Assembly: GCA_963760405.1 (NCBI GenBank) | Contig: CAVXCV010000004.1 | Coordinates: 372,001 to 436,000, forward strand | DNA from: RYN-230 sp963760405 | Lineage (GTDB): Bacteria > Actinomycetota > Actinomycetes > Streptosporangiales > Streptosporangiaceae | Direction of reading: 5' to 3' | Length of the DNA stretch: 64,000 nucleotides | Shown here: one piece after another, positions 1 through 8,117 of the stretch | Position numbering within the stretch: the first letter of the stretch is position 1 | Layout of the letters: each line of letters starts with the position of its first letter | The notes under the pieces: model-generated | What the model was told of the DNA's origin: nothing | Seen by the model: only the letters and a program-made list of their open reading frames with translations | Databases searched by the model: none | Translations under genes and position numbers: made by a program

Positions 1-2
1 CG

Positions 3-167
3 GCCGAGCGCGGTGCTGCCGGGAGTGACAGTAGAGCCGCCGGGAGCTGGGCCGCTGAGTCTGCTGCCGCCGAGAGGTCGCGCCGGGCCCGGCACGCGGG
101 ACCGCCCGGCCCGGCCGGGGCGGGCGACGTGCCCGGAGTACCCGCGGGCAATCCCGGGGGAGCGTGA
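3..167 (+). CDS. 3' end of an unidentified upstream gene (partial)
   Basis: An open frame enters from the left edge and stops with TGA three bases before the tadA start, giving a 54-residue C-terminal fragment rich in Ala, Gly, Arg and Pro. It has no recognisable motif and looks like a disordered tail. In actinobacterial tad loci the gene before tadA is usually a CpaE/TadZ-like ATPase, so this could be its tail, but that is inferred from position only. A competing open frame over the same bases runs on into tadA and is probably a shadow. Confidence is low because the fragment is short and compositionally biased. Confidence 0.4.
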   Translation, partial: AERGAAGSDSRAAGSWAAESAAAERSRRARHAGPPGPAGAGDVPGVPAGNPGGA

Positions 168-170
168 CGC

Positions 171-1469
171 GTGGATCACGCCCTGGTCAAGCGCTTGCGC
201 GGTGAGGTCGGCGACCGCCTGGCCGAGCAGCGCCGGGTGGACGCGGCCGCGGGCCTGCCGCCGATGTCCGGTGAGGACGAGCGCCAGTTCGCCCGGGCCC
301 TGGTCGCGCAGGTGCTGGAGGATCACGCGCGGAGTGAGGTCACCGCTGGCCGCACTCCGGCCAACGCCCAGGAGGAAGAGGATCTCGCCGCCGCGATCCA
401 CGCCGCGCTGTTCGGCGTGGGACGGCTCCAGCCGCTGCTGGAGGACTCCGAGATCGAGAACATCGACATCAACGGCTGTGACCGGGTCTTCCTGGGCTAT
501 GCCGACGGCCGCGAGGTGATGGGCGAGCCGGTCGCCGAGAGCGACGACGAGCTGATCGAGCTGATCCAGGTCCTGGCCGCGTACTCCGGCCTGTCCAGCC
601 GCCCGTTCGACACCGCCAACCCCCAGCTGGACCTGCGGCTGCCGGATGGATCCCGGCTGTCCGCGGTGATGGACGTCACGCTCCGGCCGGCCATCTCCAT
701 CCGGCGCGCCCGGCTGGGCAAGGTCTTCCTGGCTGACCTGGTGGGCAACGGCACGCTGCTGCCCGAGGCCGCCACCTTCCTCGCCGCCGCGACGGCGGCC
801 CGGAAGAACATCATGATCGCTGGCGCCACCAACGCGGGGAAGACCACGTTGCTGCGGGCCATCGTCAACCAGATCCCGGCCAGCGAGCGGCTGATCACCG
901 TCGAGCGAGCGCTCGAGCTGGGCATCGACCACTTTCCTGAGCTGCATCCGAACGTGGTCGCGTTCGAGGAGCGGCTGCCGAACATGGAAGGCCAGGGCGG
1001 CATCGTCATGGCCGAGCTGGTCCGCCGTTCGCTGCGGATGAACCCGAGCCGGGTCATCGTCGGCGAGGTGCTCGGTGACGAGATCGTCACCATGCTGAAC
1101 GCGATGTCGCAGGGCAACGACGGCTCGCTGTCCACCATCCACGCGAACTCGTCGCTGGAGGTGTTCAACCGCATCTCCACCTACGCCATCCAGTCGGCCG
1201 AGCGCCTGCCGGTGGAGGCCACGCACATGCTGATCGGCGGGGCCATCGACTTCGTCGTGTTCATCGAGAAGCGGAACGAGTACGCGCGTGGCGGGCGGCT
1301 GCGCCGGTTCATCAGCAGCATCCGCGAGGTCACCGGGGTGGACGGGCGGGTGCTGTCCAGCGAGGTGTTCTCGCCCGGGCCGGATGGCCGTGCCGTGCCG
1401 CACGCGCCGGTGTCCTGCATGGAGGACCTGGCCCAGCATGGCTACGACCCGGTAAGGGGGCGCTGGTGA
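171..1469 (+). CDS. tadA: TadA/CpaF-family secretion ATPase of a Tad pilus
   Basis: Cytoplasmic hexameric ATPase expected to power assembly of Flp-type (type IVb) pili. The 432-residue protein has the family core: a Walker A motif GATNAGKT at residues 218-225, the RVIVGEV segment with the Walker B-type acidic residue near 294-300, and the LSTIHANS His-box motif near 320-327. Length matches CpaF proteins. The GTG start is preceded by a GGGGGAG Shine-Dalgarno 8 bases upstream. It is the first complete gene of a tightly packed operon; its stop overlaps the start of the next gene by 4 bases, which suggests translational coupling. Family assignment is firm. Whether it drives pilus assembly or a related secretion process is inferred from the neighbours. 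Confidence 0.93.
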   Translation: MDHALVKRLRGEVGDRLAEQRRVDAAAGLPPMSGEDERQFARALVAQVLEDHARSEVTAGRTPANAQEEEDLAAAIHAALFGVGRLQPLLEDSEIENIDINGCDRVFLGYADGREVMGEPVAESDDELIELIQVLAAYSGLSSRPFDTANPQLDLRLPDGSRLSAVMDVTLRPAISIRRARLGKVFLADLVGNGTLLPEAATFLAAATAARKNIMIAGATNAGKTTLLRAIVNQIPASERLITVERALELGIDHFPELHPNVVAFEERLPNMEGQGGIVMAELVRRSLRMNPSRVIVGEVLGDEIVTMLNAMSQGNDGSLSTIHANSSLEVFNRISTYAIQSAERLPVEATHMLIGGAIDFVVFIEKRNEYARGGRLRRFISSIREVTGVDGRVLSSEVFSPGPDGRAVPHAPVSCMEDLAQHGYDPVRGRW

Positions 1470-2377
1470 CGAGCTTGTTCGCGGCGGACTCGCTGCTCGC
1501 TGTGGTCATCGGCGCGATCGCGGGCGGCGGGCTGTTCCTGCTGGTGGCCGCGCTGCGCGGGCTGCCGCCCCGGCCGCCCGGGCGCGGCCCGGGCTGGCTG
1601 GACCGGCAGGCCCGGGAACTGCTCGGGGTCCGCGGCGCGGTGGCCCTGATCGCCGGCGTCCTGGTACTGATCGCCACCCGCTGGGTGGTCGGCGGGATCG
1701 GCGTGGCCCTGCTGGTGCTCGGCTGGCGCAGCCTCAGTGGCGCGGCGGATGAGCGCCGGGCTATGGCCCGGCTGGAGGCCCTGGCCACCTGGACCGAGTC
1801 GCTGCGCGACACCATCGCTGGCGCAGTGGGCCTGGAACAGGCGATTCCCTCCTCGCTGCGGGTGGCCGCGCCCACGCTGCAGGAGCCGCTGGCCCGGCTG
1901 GTGGACCGGCTGCATACCCGGATGCCGATGCCGGAGGCGCTCCGCAGGTTCGCCGACGACCTGGATGATCCGAGTGCGGACCTGATCATCGGCTCGTTGA
2001 TCATCAACGCCCGGCTCCGCGGCCCTGGCCTGCGAGATCTCCTGGGTGCCCTGTCCGCGTCGGTCCGGGAAGAACTCGACATGCGCCGGAAGGTCAACGC
2101 TGAGCGCAGGTCCACCCGGCGCAGCGCGCAGATCGTGGTCGGCGTGTCCGTGGCGCTGGCCCTGGGCATGGCCCTGTTCAACCAGGGCTATGTCCATGGC
2201 TACGACAGCCCGCTCGGCCAGCTGGTACTGGTCGTGGTGGTGGCGCTGTATGCGGCCGGGTTTATCTGGATGCGCAAACTGGCCACGTTCGACATGCCGG
2301 AACGGCTGCTCAGCAGCACGCCCCCGGCCCCGTCCGAGGCTGAGAACGCCGCGGCGGCGCGGGGGAGTGCGTCATGA
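1466..2377 (+). CDS. tadB: TadB-like inner-membrane platform protein
   Basis: Membrane platform component (GspF-like family) that, with the next gene's product, is expected to couple the TadA ATPase to pilin assembly. The 303 residues show N-terminal hydrophobic segments (about residues 8-28 and 52-85), a cytoplasmic helical domain in the middle, and two more membrane helices near residues 213-235 and 248-272. The GTG start overlaps the tadA stop and the stop overlaps the next start, so it lies in a coupled trio. The call rests on topology, position directly after tadA and the RxxTRRSAQ-type region before the third helix. TadB and TadC are similar, and which paralogue is which is decided by gene order. 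Confidence 0.85.
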   Translation: MTSLFAADSLLAVVIGAIAGGGLFLLVAALRGLPPRPPGRGPGWLDRQARELLGVRGAVALIAGVLVLIATRWVVGGIGVALLVLGWRSLSGAADERRAMARLEALATWTESLRDTIAGAVGLEQAIPSSLRVAAPTLQEPLARLVDRLHTRMPMPEALRRFADDLDDPSADLIIGSLIINARLRGPGLRDLLGALSASVREELDMRRKVNAERRSTRRSAQIVVGVSVALALGMALFNQGYVHGYDSPLGQLVLVVVVALYAAGFIWMRKLATFDMPERLLSSTPPAPSEAENAAAARGSAS

Positions 2378-3279
2378 TCGCGCCATTCATCATGGGGGCG
2401 GTCGCTGGGATCGGGGTGTTCCTGCTGGTGCTCGCGTTGCGTCCGCGGCGGGTCAGCCTGGCCAGGCAGGTCGCCGCCTTCTATGCGCCGCGCCCGTCGC
2501 TGAACGGCGCGGCAGCCGGCCCGGTCCTGGGCCAGGAAAGCGAGCTCAGCCGCAGGCTCGGCCGGGCCCTCGTGGCCTTCTGCGCCGAGCAAGGCTGGCA
2601 GTTCCCCTCGTTGCGCGCCAACCTGTCGCTCATCGGTAAGTCGTTCGAGAACTACCTGGCCACCAAGGTCCTGCTGGCCGTGTTCGGCTTCCTGCTCGGC
2701 CCGTTGCTGCTGGTCCTGGCGGCCTTGGCCGGCCTGCACGTCTCCTTCGTGCTCCCGCTCTGGCTGGGCCTCGGCCTGGCCATGGTGTTCTTCTTCCTGC
2801 CGGACCTCGAGGTCAAGCAGAAGGCGGATGCCCGGCGGCGGGATTTCCGGCACGCGATCGGCGCCTTCCTTGACCTGGTCTCGATGAACCTGGCCGGCGG
2901 CCGGGGCGTGCCCGAGGCGCTGATGGCGGCCAGCGAGATCGGCTCCGGGTGGGCGTTGTGGCGGCTGCGCGACGCGCTCGCCAACGCCCGGATCACCGGC
3001 CAGACGCCCTGGCAGGCACTCGGCACCCTGGGCGAGGAAGTCAGGGTGGATGAGCTCCGCGACCTGGCCGCGGCGCTCAGCCTGGTGGCTGACGACGGGG
3101 CCAAGGTGCGTGAGTCGCTGAGCGCCCGGGCGGCCAGCCTGCGCCGCCGGGAACTCGCCGACCTCGAGGGCCAAGCGGGCGAGAAATCCCAGTCGATGCT
3201 CGTCGCCCAGATGCTGCTTGTCGCCGGTTTCCTGGTCTTTCTCACCTATCCGGTGGTGGAGGTGCTACTCGGCACGTAA
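2374..3279 (+). CDS. tadC: TadC-like inner-membrane platform protein
   Basis: Second GspF-family platform protein of the Tad machine. The 301-residue product begins with a hydrophobic helix (about residues 3-23), has a long hydrophobic pair around residues 93-145 with FFFLP at its end, a helical cytoplasmic region, and a final membrane helix near residues 276-298. The segment around residues 165-190 (FLDLVSMNLAGGRGVPEAL) resembles the T2SSF domain. The ATG start overlaps the tadB stop by 4 bases. It is followed by 42 bases in which an 11-bp sequence, GCACGTAACGT, occurs twice before the strong GGAGGA of the pilin gene, which may set a higher translation rate for the pilin. Confidence 0.85.
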   Translation: MIAPFIMGAVAGIGVFLLVLALRPRRVSLARQVAAFYAPRPSLNGAAAGPVLGQESELSRRLGRALVAFCAEQGWQFPSLRANLSLIGKSFENYLATKVLLAVFGFLLGPLLLVLAALAGLHVSFVLPLWLGLGLAMVFFFLPDLEVKQKADARRRDFRHAIGAFLDLVSMNLAGGRGVPEALMAASEIGSGWALWRLRDALANARITGQTPWQALGTLGEEVRVDELRDLAAALSLVADDGAKVRESLSARAASLRRRELADLEGQAGEKSQSMLVAQMLLVAGFLVFLTYPVVEVLLGT

Positions 3280-3321
3280 CGTAACCCCGCACGTAACGTG
3301 TGCAGTTAACGGAGGACAACG

Positions 3322-3537
3322 ATGGGCAATCTCGACACGACGCTAACCTTCCTGCGAGCATTTCTCGCAGCCCGCGTCGGGCGCCTTCGCACGACGCTGG
3401 AGGAGAAGGATCGCGGTGCGTCCGCGGTGGAGCTCGCGATCATCACAGCGGTCATTCTCGTTATCGCCGGGATCATCCTGGCTGCCATTAATGCTTTTGT
3501 CACCAACGAGAGTGGCAAGATCAACGGTGGCGGCTGA
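3322..3537 (+). CDS. Flp-like major pilin precursor
   Basis: A 71-residue small protein with a charged leader, then G32 followed by ASAVE, which is the type IVb prepilin cleavage pattern (Gly at -1, Glu at +5), then a single hydrophobic helix of about 20 residues. Cleavage after G32 would leave a 39-residue mature pilin ending in a short polar tail with GGG. This fits the major subunit of a Tad pilus. The GGAGGA ribosome-binding site just upstream is the strongest in the operon, as expected for an abundant subunit. A dedicated prepilin peptidase (TadV/CpaA) is not in the window. Sequence outside the processing site is not distinctive, so the major-pilin role is inferred. Confidence 0.82.
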   Translation: MGNLDTTLTFLRAFLAARVGRLRTTLEEKDRGASAVELAIITAVILVIAGIILAAINAFVTNESGKINGGG

Positions 3538-3549
3538 CCGCATAGTGCC

Positions 3550-3996
3550 GTGATACGCCGCCGGCTCCGCCGCCTACTCCGGTCGCTGCGCTCCGACCGG
3601 GGTTCCAATGTGGTCGAGCTCGCCGTCCTGGCGCCTGGGCTGATGGTGATCTGCATGCTCATCCTGCAGTTCGGGCTGTGGTTCAACGCGCGCCAGGCGG
3701 CGCTCGCCTCCGCTCAGGCGGGCGCGCTGGTGGCGCGCCAGGAAGCCGCGACCAGCACTGGCTGGCAAGGTGCGGCGCAGAACGCGGCTATGCAGTACTA
3801 CACCAATCTGCACACCAATCTGCTGAGCGATCTCAGGCCCGTGGCGTCGGGGAATCCGGCCACCAATGTGTACGTCACGGTCAGCGGCCCGCTCGGCTTC
3901 TCGGTGTTCCCGTTCTTCAAGCTGAACCTGATGGTCTCGGCCACAGCAGGCGGTCCGGTCGAATGCTTCCGGCCGCCCGGGCAGAATGGCTGCTGA
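3550..3996 (+). CDS. tadE: TadE-like pseudopilin
   Basis: The 148-residue protein opens with a very basic leader, then G18 followed by SNVVE (Glu at +5), the type IVb processing pattern, and one hydrophobic helix (about residues 24-44). The rest is extracytoplasmic and ends with a pair of cysteines (ECFRPPGQNGC). These are the hallmarks of TadE-family minor pseudopilins. The GTG start lies 12 bases after the pilin stop, and the gene's stop shares a base with the ATG of the following gene, so the minor-pilin genes are coupled. Family is clear from architecture; its exact position in the pilus is unknown. Confidence 0.85.
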   Translation: MIRRRLRRLLRSLRSDRGSNVVELAVLAPGLMVICMLILQFGLWFNARQAALASAQAGALVARQEAATSTGWQGAAQNAAMQYYTNLHTNLLSDLRPVASGNPATNVYVTVSGPLGFSVFPFFKLNLMVSATAGGPVECFRPPGQNGC

Positions 3997-4535
3997 TGGT
4001 TATCCAGAACGGCTCTGAGCGGTTGGGCGGCCTGGGTCGGCCGCTGGCTGGCTGGCCCCGGCTGGTGGCACGGCCACGCCTCGCCGCCTGGCGGAGGCGG
4101 GCGGGCGGGCAGCGGGGCTCCCTGTCGGTGGAACTGGCCGTCGTGGCGCCCGGGCTGGTCCTCCTGCTGCTGCTGGTCGGCGCGGGTGGCCGGGTGGTGG
4201 AGGCCCAGCAGCACATCGACGGCGCGGCCCGGGACGCCGCCCGGGCGGCGACCTTGGCCCAGTCCGCGCCGCAGGCTGATCGGGCCGCGCTGCAGGTGGC
4301 CCAGGCCGATCTGGGTCCGAGCAGCTGGTGCGCGGCGGGCACCGTGCAGGCCCAGGTGGCCGGCTTCCCGGCGACCGGGCAGGCGGTGCTGCCCGGCAGC
4401 GACGTGATCGTGACCGTAACCTGCGCGGTGAACATGAGCCCGTTCACCCTGCTCGGTTTCCGCCCTACGGCGCAGTTCACCGGGCGGGCGGTCGCCCCGC
4501 TCGACGTCTTCACCTGCCGGAACGCGGGATGCTAG
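3996..4535 (+). CDS. second TadE-like pseudopilin
   Basis: I place the start at the ATG that shares its A with the preceding TGA, giving 179 residues. A longer-than-usual basic Arg/Gly/Trp-rich leader leads to G41 followed by SLSVE (Glu at +5) and a Leu/Val-rich membrane helix (VVAPGLVLLLLLVGAGG). The extracytoplasmic part has four cysteines (SSWCAAG, TCAVN, FTCRN, and the C-terminal GC), so disulfide bonding is likely. The helix composition and cleavage site match TadE. The leader is longer than in the other pseudopilins here; an internal start would shorten it, but no better Shine-Dalgarno is visible. Confidence 0.8.
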   Translation: MVIQNGSERLGGLGRPLAGWPRLVARPRLAAWRRRAGGQRGSLSVELAVVAPGLVLLLLLVGAGGRVVEAQQHIDGAARDAARAATLAQSAPQADRAALQVAQADLGPSSWCAAGTVQAQVAGFPATGQAVLPGSDVIVTVTCAVNMSPFTLLGFRPTAQFTGRAVAPLDVFTCRNAGC

Positions 4536-5035
4536 GCCCCGGGCTGCTGAGCCGGCTGCGGGATCGCCTCCGCCGCGGCCGTGGCCCAGCCGGGCCCGCG
4601 GACCGGGGCTCGATCGCTGTCTTCACGGTCATCTTCGCCATCGCCGTGGTGACGCTCACCGCGCTGATCGTCGACGGCGGCGTGGCCATGAACGCGAAGG
4701 AGCGGGCCGCGGACATCGCCGAGCAGGCCGCCCGGGCCGCGGCTGGAAACATCGACACCGCGACGTTGCGGGCCACCGGTACCGCCGTGATCGGTCCTGG
4801 GGCCTGCGGGCTGGCGGCCAGCCTGGTCACCTCGTACGCACAGCAGGACAGCGGCGGTATGGACGCGGTGACTAGTGCTTCACTCAACGGCTGCACGGTC
4901 GGCGCGGACACCGCTACCGTCCAGGTCACGATCACCACCCGGCCCTTGGTCCCTGGGGTACTCAGTGGCTTCACCGAGACCGCCCAGGAGAGCGCGACCG
5001 CGGAGTGCGGGATTAACCAGGGAGTTGCCTGCTGA
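4529..5035 (+). CDS. TadG-like (Flp assembly, TadE/G-like N-terminal) protein
   Basis: A 168-residue protein starting at an ATG that overlaps the end of the previous gene by 7 bases. After a basic leader comes DRG-SIAVF, then a hydrophobic helix ending in LIVDGG, which is typical of the Tad/TadG-like N-terminal domain. Unlike its three neighbours it lacks Glu at +5 after the candidate glycine, so it is probably not cleaved by the prepilin peptidase and may stay as a membrane anchor. The extracytoplasmic region has four cysteines. The TGA overlaps the ATG of the LysM-BTAD gene, so the operon continues without a gap. Confidence 0.78.
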   Translation: MLGPGLLSRLRDRLRRGRGPAGPADRGSIAVFTVIFAIAVVTLTALIVDGGVAMNAKERAADIAEQAARAAAGNIDTATLRATGTAVIGPGACGLAASLVTSYAQQDSGGMDAVTSASLNGCTVGADTATVQVTITTRPLVPGVLSGFTETAQESATAECGINQGVAC

Positions 5036-8000
5036 TGGCGCCACCGATTCCGCGAACCCGGCAAGCCGTCACCGTCCGCCGCCGGTCGCCCGGCGACGTG
5101 CTGATTGGGCTGCTGGCTATCGCCGCCCTCCTCGCCCTCACCATCGGCGTGCCGTTCGCGCTGGTCAGATTCGTCGGGGTGCCTATCCCGCACTCGCTGC
5201 CCACGCTGTCCGTGCTCACCCACCAGCTGGACATCTTCGCCATTCTCAAGGTCCTGTCCGTGATCGTGTGGCTGGCCTGGCTGCAGCTGGTGTGGTGTGT
5301 GATCGCCGAGGTCAGGGCGGCGGTGCGGAACTCGGGCATGCCTGCCCGGGTGCCGCTGGCCGGCGGCACCCAGGCGCTGGTGCACCGGCTGGTCACGGCC
5401 GCGCTGCTGCTGTTCACCGCGGCTGCCGTGCTATCCCCGGCCTTCGCGCACCACGGGCCAGCCGCGGCCCCGCACCCCAGCTCGGTGACGGCCGGGCCCA
5501 GCCTGGGCAGCGCGGCCCAGGCCGGTCCGGGTGAAGCCTGCCAGTCACAAGAGATAGGCCAGCCCGCGGTGACCCGCACGCCGCAGGCAGAAAAGATCTA
5601 CGTGGTCAAGCCCCCGGTCGGCCGCTACCACGAGAGCCTGTGGGAGATCGCGCAGAAGTACCTGGGTGACGGCCGCCGCTACCGGGACATCTTCGAGCTG
5701 AACAAGGACCGGGTACAGCCGGACGGATCCAGGCTCACCATCGCCAGCCTGATCCGCCCGGGCTGGATCCTGCAGATGCCCGGCGACGCGCACGGTCCAG
5801 GCATCGAGGTGGTCGCCGAACGGGCCGCCGGGACCACCCCTGCTCCGCAGCCGACCGCGTCGCCCGGCCAGGGCGGCCAGCGCGGCGCTGGCGGGCTGGT
5901 GGCACCGGGCCTGCACGCCACCGCCCGGGCTGAGGCGCCCGGCCGCGGCCCGTCCGCCGCGCGCGCGAGCGCCGGTGCCACCGGGACCCCCGCGAACGGC
6001 ACCTCCGCCACCGGGACCCCCGCGAACGGCACCTCCGCCACCGGGACCCCCGCGAACGGGACCTCCGCCACCGGGACTTCCGCCAACGGAGCCCGGGCAA
6101 CTGGGCCCAGCGCCGCCGGGAGCAGCGGGACCGCGGCCGGCCGCAACGGCTCCGGGCCCGGCACCGCCACGCTCAGTCCCCAGGACCACGTGTTCAACTA
6201 CCCCGATGAGCTGGCCGCGGCCGCGCTGCTGGCGGCGGGCCTGCTGGCCGCGCTCGGCCGCCGCCGCCGGGAGCAGCTGTGGCAGCGCGCGTTCGGGCGC
6301 CGGGTGGTGCTCCCGGAAGGGGAGCCGGCCGAGGCCGAGGCGGCCCTGCGGATCGGCGCCCAGGAGCCCGCGGCCCGCCTGCTGGACAGCGGGCTCCGCT
6401 ACCTCTCGCACACGCTGGCGCTGGCGGGCCGGACCCCGCCCACCGTGTTTGCCGCCCACCTGAGCAGCGAGAACCTCGACCTGTGGGTGGCCCCCGCCGA
6501 CATGAGCGCGCCGTCCCCGTGGACCGCGGTAGGCGACGGGCAGGTATGGCGGCTGCCGTTCAGCGCGGTACAGCGGGTGGACGGCGAGGAGGCGAGCGGC
6601 GCCCTCGCCCCGTTCCCCGGCCTGGTCTCCATCGGCACCGATGCGACCGGGCGGGTCCTGGTCGATCTGGAGGCGGCGCATGGGCTGATCTCGGTGACCG
6701 GGCCGCCGGACACGGTGCTCGCGGCGCTGTCCGCGATGGCCATGGAACTGGCCACCAACCGCTGGTCCGACCGGATGCACATCACCCTGGTCGGCTTCGG
6801 CGCGGATCTCACCCTGCTGGCCCCGGACCGGGTGACCTCGGTGCGCACGCTCGACGAGGCGCTGCCCGCCATGGAGGCCCGGGCGCAGGAAGTGGCCGAG
6901 GCGATGGCGTCGTCCGGCATCGGCTCCGTGCTCACCGGACGCTCGCTGGGCATCAACCCCGAGGCGTGGGCGCCGCACTACCTCATCATGGCCACCCCGC
7001 CGACCCCGGAGGAACAGGACCGGCTGCTCGCCCTGGCCCAGGTCCGGCACGCGGCCGCGGCCGGCTACGTGGTGGCCGGGGACATCCCCGGCGCCGCCTG
7101 GACCTGGGAGATCAGCGAGGACGGCCGGCTGCGTGCCGGGCTGCTCGGCTTCGACGTCGCCGCGCAGGTGCTGCCGCCGCGGCAGCACCAGGCGGTCGTG
7201 CAGCTGTTCCACGCGGCCGGGCAGACCGCGGGCGTGCCGCTGCCGGTCCCGCCGCCGGATGCCGCGCCCAGCGCCCAGCTGGTCCCCGGCTCGGTGATGC
7301 CAGTGGAGATCACCATGCTCGGCCAGCTGTCCGTGCTGGCTCCGGGGGTGATCGAGCCCGATCGGGTGGCCCTGGTCACCGAGCTGGTGGTGTACCTGGC
7401 CGCACACCCGGGCGGGGTGCACCCGAACGTGCTCAGCGGCGCGATCTGGCCCCGCGGCGCTACCGAGGAGATCCGCGAGGCAGCCCTGGACCGGGCCCGG
7501 GAGTGGCTCGGCACGGACACCATCGGCCGCCCGCACCTGGCCACGGACGCTGGCGGCCGGCTCCGGCTGGGCTCGGGGGTCCGGGTGGACTGGCAGGTGT
7601 TCCGCGCGCTCGCCGGGCATGCGGCGCAGGCCCCGCCGGACAGCGCGGAGGAAGCGGACTACCTGGCCCGGGCCCTCGACCTGGTCGGCGGCCAGCTGCT
7701 GGACGGCCGGCCGCCGGGCCGCTACGCCTGGCTGGCCGTGGATGGCCTGGAAGGCGAGATCAGCGCCCGGGTCGCGGATGCCGCGCACCGCCTCGCCGCG
7801 CTCCGGCTGGCCGCGGGCGACCCGGACGGGGCCATGGCGGCGGCCCGGACCGGGCTGCGGCTGGCCTTCAACGACGAGCTGCTCTGGCGTGACCTGCTCC
7901 GCGCCGCGGACGCGACCGGCGACGAGGACCTGGTCCGGGACATCGTGGCCGAGGTGTGCGCGCGGACCTGGCTGGATGAGGTGCTGCCCCGGATGGCCCC

Positions 8001-8058
8001 GGAGACGGAGGCGCTCATCGACGAGATCCTGCCCACCTGGCGCTCATCCGTCGCCTGA
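5035..8058 (+). CDS. LysM domain / BTAD-type membrane regulator of the tad locus
   Basis: A 1007-residue multi-domain protein. Three hydrophobic segments (about residues 21-47, 67-92, 121-139) precede a LysM-like domain (about 189-249, with SLWEIAQKYLGDG and RPGWILQMP). A low-complexity Thr/Gly/Pro/Asn/Ala linker follows, containing a 10-residue repeat (about 315-354), then another hydrophobic segment (about 391-407). The large remainder ends in a winged-helix-like and TPR/BTAD-like region (about 760-1000) of the type found in SARP regulators. LysM domains bind peptidoglycan; BTAD regions occur in transcriptional activators. A plausible role is linking wall state to pilus expression or anchoring, but that is inference. 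It closes the tad operon and is followed by a strong palindrome. Confidence 0.75.
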   Translation: MAPPIPRTRQAVTVRRRSPGDVLIGLLAIAALLALTIGVPFALVRFVGVPIPHSLPTLSVLTHQLDIFAILKVLSVIVWLAWLQLVWCVIAEVRAAVRNSGMPARVPLAGGTQALVHRLVTAALLLFTAAAVLSPAFAHHGPAAAPHPSSVTAGPSLGSAAQAGPGEACQSQEIGQPAVTRTPQAEKIYVVKPPVGRYHESLWEIAQKYLGDGRRYRDIFELNKDRVQPDGSRLTIASLIRPGWILQMPGDAHGPGIEVVAERAAGTTPAPQPTASPGQGGQRGAGGLVAPGLHATARAEAPGRGPSAARASAGATGTPANGTSATGTPANGTSATGTPANGTSATGTSANGARATGPSAAGSSGTAAGRNGSGPGTATLSPQDHVFNYPDELAAAALLAAGLLAALGRRRREQLWQRAFGRRVVLPEGEPAEAEAALRIGAQEPAARLLDSGLRYLSHTLALAGRTPPTVFAAHLSSENLDLWVAPADMSAPSPWTAVGDGQVWRLPFSAVQRVDGEEASGALAPFPGLVSIGTDATGRVLVDLEAAHGLISVTGPPDTVLAALSAMAMELATNRWSDRMHITLVGFGADLTLLAPDRVTSVRTLDEALPAMEARAQEVAEAMASSGIGSVLTGRSLGINPEAWAPHYLIMATPPTPEEQDRLLALAQVRHAAAAGYVVAGDIPGAAWTWEISEDGRLRAGLLGFDVAAQVLPPRQHQAVVQLFHAAGQTAGVPLPVPPPDAAPSAQLVPGSVMPVEITMLGQLSVLAPGVIEPDRVALVTELVVYLAAHPGGVHPNVLSGAIWPRGATEEIREAALDRAREWLGTDTIGRPHLATDAGGRLRLGSGVRVDWQVFRALAGHAAQAPPDSAEEADYLARALDLVGGQLLDGRPPGRYAWLAVDGLEGEISARVADAAHRLAALRLAAGDPDGAMAAARTGLRLAFNDELLWRDLLRAADATGDEDLVRDIVAEVCARTWLDEVLPRMAPETEALIDEILPTWRSSVA
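5977..6096 (+). repeat. 30-bp in-frame tandem repeat in the LysM-BTAD gene
   Basis: A 30-bp unit beginning GCCACCGGGACCCCCGCGAA is repeated about four times at 5977, 6007, 6037 and 6067, the last copy being degenerate. It encodes ATGTPANGTS units in the linker between the LysM domain and the inner hydrophobic segment. The near-identity of the first three copies at DNA level indicates recent slippage or unequal exchange, so copy number may vary between strains. Confidence 0.9.
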
Positions 8059-8071
8059 CCGGGCAGGCATC

Positions 8072-8117
8072 AGCAGTTCGAATTTTCGCCCCCCGGCGGG
8101 CGAAAATTCGAACTGCT
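8072..8117. terminator. palindrome with perfect 20-bp arms between convergent genes
   Basis: Left arm AGCAGTTCGAATTTTCGCCC (8072-8091), six-base loop, and an exact complementary right arm (8098-8117). It lies 14 bases after the stop of the LysM-BTAD gene, and its right end overlaps the TAG of the convergent add-like gene, so it could end transcription from both sides. A related palindrome with the same outer arms lies at 54156-54201, so this is also a member of a dispersed repeat family. Terminator function is inferred from position and structure; either strand would read an A/T-rich stem section rather than a classical U-tract. Confidence 0.75.

Noticed and set aside
6279..7892. 537-codon alternative plus-strand frame inside the LysM-BTAD gene
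   Set aside because: Arg/Gly/Ala-rich frame-shifted shadow; the main frame has domains and better codon use.
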